Assembly: GCA_900554855.1 (NCBI GenBank)
Contig: USIZ01000022.1
Span: forward strand, 1-10,556
DNA from: an uncultured Eubacteriales bacterium
GTDB taxonomy: Bacteria; Bacillota; Clostridia; Oscillospirales; Oscillospiraceae
Direction: 5' to 3'
DNA: 10,556 bases
The translations under genes were made by a program, and so were the position numbers. This document shows, one piece after another, positions 6,467 through 10,556 of this stretch. A model generated the notes under the pieces. It did not search any database. It was not told the DNA's origin and saw only the letters and a program-made list of their open reading frames with translations. Position 1 is the first letter of the stretch, and the number at the start of each line of letters is the position of its first letter.

Positions 6467-7270
6467 ATGGTATTTCGGAACATCGGCTTTTTGGGCTGTG
6501 GAAATATGGGCGGCGCGCTGGCCGGAGCGTGCGCCAAGCGGACAAAGCATATCCTGCTCGCCAACCGGACGCCGGCCAAGGCGGAGGCGCTGGCGGCGGA
6601 GCTGAACTGTCAGGCGGCAGATAATCGGGCTGTGGCGGAGCGGTGCGACCTGATCTTTCTGGGCGTGAAGCCCCAGATGATGGGCGCCCTTCTGGCAGAG
6701 CTCGCCCCGGTGCTGAGTGCCCGGCAGGATCGTTTTGTGCTGGTCAGTATGGCAGCGGGGCTGACGATTGGGACCATCCGCGCCATGGCCGGGGGCAATT
6801 ACCCGGTGATCCGCATCATGCCTAACACGCCCGCTGCCATCGGTGAGGGTATGATCCTTTACTGCGCCGAGGGCGTAGAGACGGAGGAGAAAACCGCTTT
6901 TGTGGACGTGATGCAGGCTGCCGGCAGCTTTGATGAGCTGAGCGAGAGCCTGATCGACGCGGGCAGCGCGGTCTCCGGATGCGGTCCGGCCTTTGTCTAT
7001 CCTTTCATTGAGGCCATGGCCGACGGCGCGGTGGCCTGCGGTCTGCCCCGGGCCAAGGCTCAGCACTATGCAGCTCAGACGCTGGTTGGCGCGGCCAAGC
7101 TGGTTCTGGAGAGTGGAGACCATCCCGGCGCGCTGAAGGATGCGGTGTGCTCTCCCGGCGGATCCACCATTCAGGGAGTGCGGGCGCTGGAACAGAACGG
7201 GTTCCGCTCCGCCGTCCTGGAGGCCGTTATCGCCGCTTACGAAAAGACCGTGGCGCTGGGAAAGCAGTAA
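6467..7270 (+). CDS. proC: Pyrroline-5-carboxylate reductase
   Basis: ProC catalyses the last step of proline synthesis, the NAD(P)H-dependent reduction of 1-pyrroline-5-carboxylate to proline, in the cytoplasm. The 267-residue length matches the family. The N-terminal Rossmann fold shows GCGNMG at 10-15. The C-terminal dimerisation/catalytic domain carries the family signatures SGCGPAFVYPFIEAMADGA (from Ser170) and CSPGGSTIQGV (from Cys228). GAGGAGG sits 7 bases before the ATG. It is the first gene of proC-proB-proA and is separated from proB by 13 bases. It is transcribed away from the por operon from its own promoter. All three genes of the glutamate route are therefore together, which is less common than proBA with proC elsewhere. 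Confidence 0.96.
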   Translation: MVFRNIGFLGCGNMGGALAGACAKRTKHILLANRTPAKAEALAAELNCQAADNRAVAERCDLIFLGVKPQMMGALLAELAPVLSARQDRFVLVSMAAGLTIGTIRAMAGGNYPVIRIMPNTPAAIGEGMILYCAEGVETEEKTAFVDVMQAAGSFDELSESLIDAGSAVSGCGPAFVYPFIEAMADGAVACGLPRAKAQHYAAQTLVGAAKLVLESGDHPGALKDAVCSPGGSTIQGVRALEQNGFRSAVLEAVIAAYEKTVALGKQ

Positions 7271-7283
7271 GTGGGGGACAGCA

Positions 7284-8057
7284 ATGAGAATCGTAGTAAA
7301 AGTGGGCACCTCCACCATCGCACACTCCACCGGACGGCTGAACATTCGTCAAGTGGAGAAGCTGTGCAAGGTGCTCAGTGATTTGAAAAATGCAGGCCAT
7401 GAGGTGATTCTGGTCTCCTCCGGCGCCATCGGTATGGGCGTGGGCAAGCTCTCGCTGAAAGGCCGGCCCAAGGATATGCCCGGCAAGCAGGCTGCCGCCG
7501 CCGTGGGCCAGTGCGAGCTCATGTACACCTATGACAAGCTTTTCACGGAGTACAACCATGTTGTGGCTCAGATCCTGCTGACCGGCGATGATCTGGATCA
7601 CACCGACCGGAAGCAGAACTTTCAGAACACGCTCTACCGTCTGCTGGAGCTGGGGGCGCTGCCTATCATCAACGAAAATGACACCGTCGCCACCCAGGAG
7701 ATCGCCGTGGGCGACAACGATTCGCTGGGTGCCATCGTGGCTGCCTGCTGTCAGGCGGATCTGCTGGTGCTCCTCAGCGATATTGACGGACTCTACACCG
7801 CCAACCCCAAGGACGACCCGAATGCCCGGCTTATTCCGGTTGTGGAGGAGCTGACGCCGGAGATCTTTGCGCTGGCCGGAGACAAGGGCTCTGAGCTGGC
7901 CACTGGCGGCATGGTGACCAAACTCCACGCCGCGCAGATCGCCACAGAGCAGGGCGTGAGCATGGTCATCAGCAATGGTGCCGTGCCGGAGCACCTTTAC
8001 GACATCGTGGAGGGGAAGCCGGTGGGAACAAAATTTGTCGGGAGGAAACGCGTATGA
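7284..8057 (+). CDS. proB: Glutamate 5-kinase, short form lacking the PUA domain
   Basis: ProB phosphorylates glutamate with ATP to gamma-glutamyl phosphate, the committed and usually proline-inhibited step. The start [11 protein letters not shown] at 7284 is chosen because the amino acid kinase fold begins there and a G-rich GGGGGA site precedes it. The open frame further upstream only overlaps proC. Motifs in order: KVGTS (6-10), VSSGAIG (44-50), NENDTVA (from 130), GDNDSLGA (143-150), SDIDGLY (165-171) and TGGMVTK (207-213). At 257 residues it ends after the kinase domain, whereas E. coli ProB (367 residues) continues with a C-terminal PUA domain. The frame closes cleanly into proA through a 4-base ATGA overlap, so the short form is native rather than a frameshift. 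Such short forms occur elsewhere. Confidence 0.95.
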   Translation: MRIVVKVGTSTIAHSTGRLNIRQVEKLCKVLSDLKNAGHEVILVSSGAIGMGVGKLSLKGRPKDMPGKQAAAAVGQCELMYTYDKLFTEYNHVVAQILLTGDDLDHTDRKQNFQNTLYRLLELGALPIINENDTVATQEIAVGDNDSLGAIVAACCQADLLVLLSDIDGLYTANPKDDPNARLIPVVEELTPEIFALAGDKGSELATGGMVTKLHAAQIATEQGVSMVISNGAVPEHLYDIVEGKPVGTKFVGRKRV

Positions 8058-9310
8058 CCACAATGGAACTGCTGAGCGGTGCCAAGGCGGCCAAGCGGAA
8101 GCTGGCCAGCCTGTCCACCGAGGTGAAGAATGAGGCTCTGCTGGCCATGGCTGACGAGCTGGTGCGGCAGACGGCGGACATTCTGGCCGCCAACCGGGAA
8201 GATCTGGCTGCAGCGAAGGGCACCATGTCTGACGTGATGCTGGATCGGCTGGCGCTGGATGAAACGCGCATTGCCGCCATGGCGGACGGTATCCGACAGG
8301 TGGCGGCGCTGCCCGACCCGGTGGGGAAGCTCCTGCGCACGGTGACGCGGCCCAATGGACTGGTCATTGAAAAGCGTGCGGTCCCCATGGGCGTCATCGC
8401 CATTATCTATGAGAGCCGTCCCAACGTCACATCGGATGCGGCGGCACTGGCGCTCAAGAGCGGCAACGTCTGCGTGCTCCGGGGCGGCAAGGAGGCCTTC
8501 CGTTCTGCCCGGGCCATTGTGACCGCGTTGAAGTCCGGCCTTGTGGAACTGGGTCTGCCTGACACCTTCGTCAATCTGGTGGAGGACACCACCCGACAGA
8601 GTGCGACGGAACTCATGCACGCGGTGGGCTATGTGGATTTGCTGATCCCCCGGGGCGGCCCCGGGCTGATCCGCGCCTGTGTGGAGAATGCCACGGTGCC
8701 CTGCATCCAGACCGGAACCGGCATCTGCCACGTCTATGTGGATGCGGCAGCGGATGTGGATATGGCGGTCAACATCATTGAAAACGCCAAGGCCAGCCGT
8801 CCCTCCGTCTGCAATGCGGAGGAGGTCTGTCTGGTCCACCGGGCCATCGCTCCGGTCTTTCTGCCCAAGCTCCAGAAACGGCTCACCGAGGAGCGGGAAC
8901 AGGCGGGCAAGCCGCCGGTGGAGCTGCGGCTTGATCGGGATTCCGCGCTGCTCATTCCCGGCAGACCCGCCGGGGAACAGGACTTTGATACGGAGTTTCT
9001 GGACTATATTCTGGCTGTCCGTCTGGTGGACAGCGTGGAGCAGGCCGTCGAGCACATTGCGCTCCACTCCACCGGCCACAGCGAGGCCATTGTTACGGAG
9101 GACGCCAGCGCCGCGGATCAGTTCATTGCCGGTGTGGACTCCGCTGCGGTCTATGTTAACGCGTCCACCCGCTTCACCGACGGCGGCGAGTTCGGTTTGG
9201 GCTGTGAGATGGGCATTTCCACCCAGAAGCTCCACGCCCGCGGCCCCATGGGGCTGGAGGAGCTGTGCAGCTATAAGTATGTCATTCACGGCAACGGCCA
9301 GATCCGGTAA
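8054..9310 (+). CDS. proA: Gamma-glutamyl phosphate reductase
   Basis: ProA reduces gamma-glutamyl phosphate with NADPH to glutamate 5-semialdehyde, which cyclises to the ProC substrate. The 418-residue length is standard. It belongs to the aldehyde dehydrogenase superfamily. The catalytic cysteine is Cys253 in [12 protein letters not shown]. Other family segments are [38 protein letters not shown] and, near the C-terminus, [21 protein letters not shown]. The ATG overlaps the proB stop codon by 4 bases (ATGA), and GGGAGG lies just upstream within proB. This coupling fits the physical ProA-ProB association proposed to channel the labile acyl phosphate. The operon ends at the terminator at 9413-9453. 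Confidence 0.97.
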   Translation: MTTMELLSGAKAAKRKLASLSTEVKNEALLAMADELVRQTADILAANREDLAAAKGTMSDVMLDRLALDETRIAAMADGIRQVAALPDPVGKLLRTVTRPNGLVIEKRAVPMGVIAIIYESRPNVTSDAAALALKSGNVCVLRGGKEAFRSARAIVTALKSGLVELGLPDTFVNLVEDTTRQSATELMHAVGYVDLLIPRGGPGLIRACVENATVPCIQTGTGICHVYVDAAADVDMAVNIIENAKASRPSVCNAEEVCLVHRAIAPVFLPKLQKRLTEEREQAGKPPVELRLDRDSALLIPGRPAGEQDFDTEFLDYILAVRLVDSVEQAVEHIALHSTGHSEAIVTEDASAADQFIAGVDSAAVYVNASTRFTDGGEFGLGCEMGISTQKLHARGPMGLEELCSYKYVIHGNGQIR

Positions 9311-9412
9311 GGCAGAATTACTATGTTTGCCTCAGGAAAAGGAAATGATTTTCTGCAACTGACTATAAAAGTTTCAACGTTTTTAAGGACCATACGAGTC
9401 CGTACCGCAATG

Positions 9413-9453
9413 AGCTAAAAAACTCCCGGGTCAATCCCGAGAGCTTTTTAGCT
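9413..9453 (+). terminator. Rho-independent terminator of proCBA
   Basis: AGCTAAAAA (9413-9421) pairs with TTTTTAGCT (9445-9453). An inner CTC...GGG/CCC-GAG helix with a small bulge closes the loop. The A-tract and T-tract on opposite arms allow function in either direction. It follows the proA stop by about 100 bases. Confidence 0.82.
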
Positions 9454-9599
9454 GTACACCGAACGCTTCTCTCCAGATTTTATTCCGATCTTCAAAGCTG
9501 TTTGAATCCGGCGTATCCATCACGCGCTTCCTTCTTTGCTAAGAAATCCTAAGGTGCTTGAATCATACACACTATATTCACCCCTTCAGAATAATTTTT

Positions 9600-9627
9600 T
9601 TGACTTCAAGTCTGTTTGTGTTATGAT
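9600..9627 (+). promoter_or_regulatory. Candidate promoter of the exported-protein gene
   Basis: TTGACT (9600-9605) is followed after 16 bases by TATGAT (9622-9627), both one base from consensus. A short perfect inverted repeat GACTTcAAGTC (9602-9612) overlaps the -35 element and could be an operator. The nearest credible downstream start is at 9794. Confidence 0.5.
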
Positions 9628-9656
9628 TAAGGCACATAGTGGATGAAAAGTGATAA

Positions 9657-9785
9657 AAGGCAACTGCGGATCAAATCATAACGCTCTGCAAGCGGGCGGA
9701 GCCTATACAGACAGAATTGAGTGCTGAGCTGGGTGACTACGCCGAGAATCTGGCTGTCAACCCACGGTATGTGAAAAAGAGCTGA
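9657..9785 (+). pseudogene. Possible gene remnant (42-codon open frame, no start)
   Basis: After an in-frame TAA at 9654-9656, a frame runs 42 codons to TGA at 9783-9785. It has no ATG or GTG at its head and no ribosome binding site. The only alternative start is an internal TTG. The residues look protein-like: ELSAELGDYAENLAV followed by NPRYVKKS, an amphipathic helix and a basic end. The frame stops 8 bases before the next gene. It may be the surviving 3' end of a decayed gene, or chance. I do not recognise the family. Confidence 0.25.
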
Positions 9786-9793
9786 GAGGAAGA

Positions 9794-10351
9794 ATGAAAT
9801 TTATGAAGAAACCGACAAAACCGGTTGTGATCGGCTTCGCGGTCTTAGCCGTATGCGCCATGGCATTTGGTGGAACGGACAAAGACGGCACTGCCCAGAA
9901 CTCATCAACTTCTGACACTAGTGCTTCCACCAGTGTCGTGTCCGTGATTGACGAAAAAGCGGCATCTTCTGCAAGCACATCAGTGGACAATTCTGCGGCA
10001 GCTACGGCATTCACTTCTGCATCCAGCGCTCTCGATGATATATCTGAGCCGCCAGCTGACCGAGAATCTGAGCCCGAAGCAAACGCAGCTAATGACGTGG
10101 CTCCAGTTGAGAAGCCAAACGAAGAAGAGTCCATTACATCTGAAGAACCGGTTACCGAAGAGTCTGAAGCACCTGGCGCTGACGCACCAGTAAAGAACAA
10201 TGACGCTGAGATCACGGTTTATGTTACTAACACGGGAAAAAAGTATCATCGGGGGAATTGCAGTTCTTTGAAAAAGAGTAAGATCGAAATTTCTCTGGAA
10301 GATGCAAAACGTAATTACGAACCATGCGAAAAATGCAATCCACCATCTTGA
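9794..10351 (+). CDS. Exported protein with acidic linker and C-terminal His/Cys module
   Basis: This 185-residue protein of unknown function has three parts. Residues 1-27 are a signal-like segment: a Lys-rich start, then a hydrophobic stretch from 11 to 25. LAVC (18-21) resembles a lipobox but has Val at -1 where Gly, Ala or Ser is usual, so lipoprotein status is uncertain and type I cleavage or a retained anchor is possible. Residues 28 to about 141 are low-complexity, rich in Ser, Thr, Ala and Glu, and probably disordered. Residues 142-185 form a compact module, VYVTNTGKKYHRGNCSSLKK then PCEKCNPP, with His152, Cys156, Cys178 and Cys181 suitable for binding zinc. I recognise this tail as a module found at the end of various exported Bacillota proteins, including thermonuclease-like ones. 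The ribosome binding site AGAGGA precedes the ATG. Codon use is more AT-rich than in the proline genes, suggesting acquisition. Confidence 0.75.
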   Translation: MKFMKKPTKPVVIGFAVLAVCAMAFGGTDKDGTAQNSSTSDTSASTSVVSVIDEKAASSASTSVDNSAAATAFTSASSALDDISEPPADRESEPEANAANDVAPVEKPNEEESITSEEPVTEESEAPGADAPVKNNDAEITVYVTNTGKKYHRGNCSSLKKSKIEISLEDAKRNYEPCEKCNPPS

Positions 10352-10418
10352 CCACACTATAAATACAAGATCAAAGATGCCTGCGGGTTTGACCCACACA
10401 ATAGAAAGGAGCGCCGCC

Positions 10419-10556
10419 ATGACCCGTGAGATCTATCTTGATGTTGTCCGTCTCCGCCACTACGGCTGGCGCTGGGGGATTGTCGCCTCTATCATCAACC
10501 GCAAACACGGAACGCAGTATGAGGCCAGACAGCTTGAAATAGAGTTCGAGATCAGA
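10419..10556 (+). CDS. Small unknown protein, possibly HTH/Myb-like (3' end outside window)
   Basis: An ATG at 10419 preceded by AAGGAG (7 to 8 bases upstream) opens a frame of 46 codons that runs off the window. It begins MTREIYLDVVRLRHYGWRWG and continues with IVASIINRKHGTQYEARQLE. The pattern of a helix, then a Gly-Trp turn, a hydrophobic helix and a basic loop suggests a small helical DNA-binding domain of the kind found in phage and conjugative-element proteins, but this is only a fold-level impression. It starts 67 bases after the exported-protein gene on the same strand, so the two may be co-transcribed. Confidence 0.6.
   Translation, partial: MTREIYLDVVRLRHYGWRWGIVASIINRKHGTQYEARQLEIEFEIR

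Larger units (their letters stand above)
9311..9793. other. Intergenic stretch, 483 bp, composition change
   Basis: This region separates the GC-rich proline operon from the accessory end of the window and is noticeably more AT-rich than the coding DNA to its left. It holds the proCBA terminator (9413-9453), a candidate promoter (9600-9627) and a short open frame with no good start (9657-9785), each listed separately. From 9454 to about 9595 I see no feature I can support. Confidence 0.7.

Noticed and set aside
7140..7283. Upstream extension of proB
   Set aside because: It overlaps proC, and the extra residues do not belong to the kinase fold, which starts at [10 protein letters not shown] (7284).
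7997..9289. Long minus-strand open frame opposite proA
   Set aside because: It is antisense to a full-length, motif-complete proA in GC-rich DNA, and no domain is recognisable.
1..10556. CRISPR array, tRNA, rRNA or insertion sequence
   Set aside because: No regularly spaced repeats, cloverleaf, rRNA-like stretch or transposase was seen.

Overview
The window looks like chromosome of a GC-rich, anaerobic, Gram-positive member of the Bacillota. An Oscillospiraceae-like gut clostridium fits best, but that placement is inference. It rests on the GC-rich coding sequence, strong GGAGG-type ribosome binding sites, a T-box leader, a four-subunit 2-oxoacid:ferredoxin oxidoreductase and a short glutamate 5-kinase.

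Layout. (1) Positions 1-2656, plus strand: tldD (5' end cut by the window) and tldE/pmbA, the two halves of a TldD/TldE peptidase. (2) 2657-2885: a GC-rich repeat-like hairpin, then a strong terminator between convergent operons. (3) 5898 down to 2886, minus strand: porG-porD-porA-porB, tightly packed. (4) 5899-6466: a divergent control region. On the minus strand it holds a sigma-A-type promoter (TTGACA-17-TAAAGT) and a T-box leader that can be followed helix by helix: Stem I, specifier loop, antiterminator and terminator. On the plus strand it holds a separate promoter for proC. (5) 6467-9310, plus strand: proC-proB-proA, the proline pathway from glutamate, closed by a terminator at 9413-9453. 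(6) 9454-10556: a more AT-rich, accessory-looking end with a promoter, a possible gene remnant, an exported protein with a His/Cys C-terminal module, and the start of a small unknown gene.

The main observation is the T-box in front of porGDAB. Its specifier loop most likely presents AUC (Ile), and its UGGU bulge pairs with a tRNA whose discriminator base is A, which fits tRNA-Ile and argues against the shifted reading GAU (Asp). Uncharged tRNA-Ile would then switch on a 2-oxoacid:ferredoxin oxidoreductase. This suggests that the enzyme runs in the synthetic direction, for example propionyl-CoA to 2-oxobutyrate, or a branched acyl-CoA to its branched oxoacid, to feed isoleucine synthesis, rather than serving only as a catabolic pyruvate oxidoreductase. 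The regulatory structure is read directly from the sequence; the metabolic role is inference.
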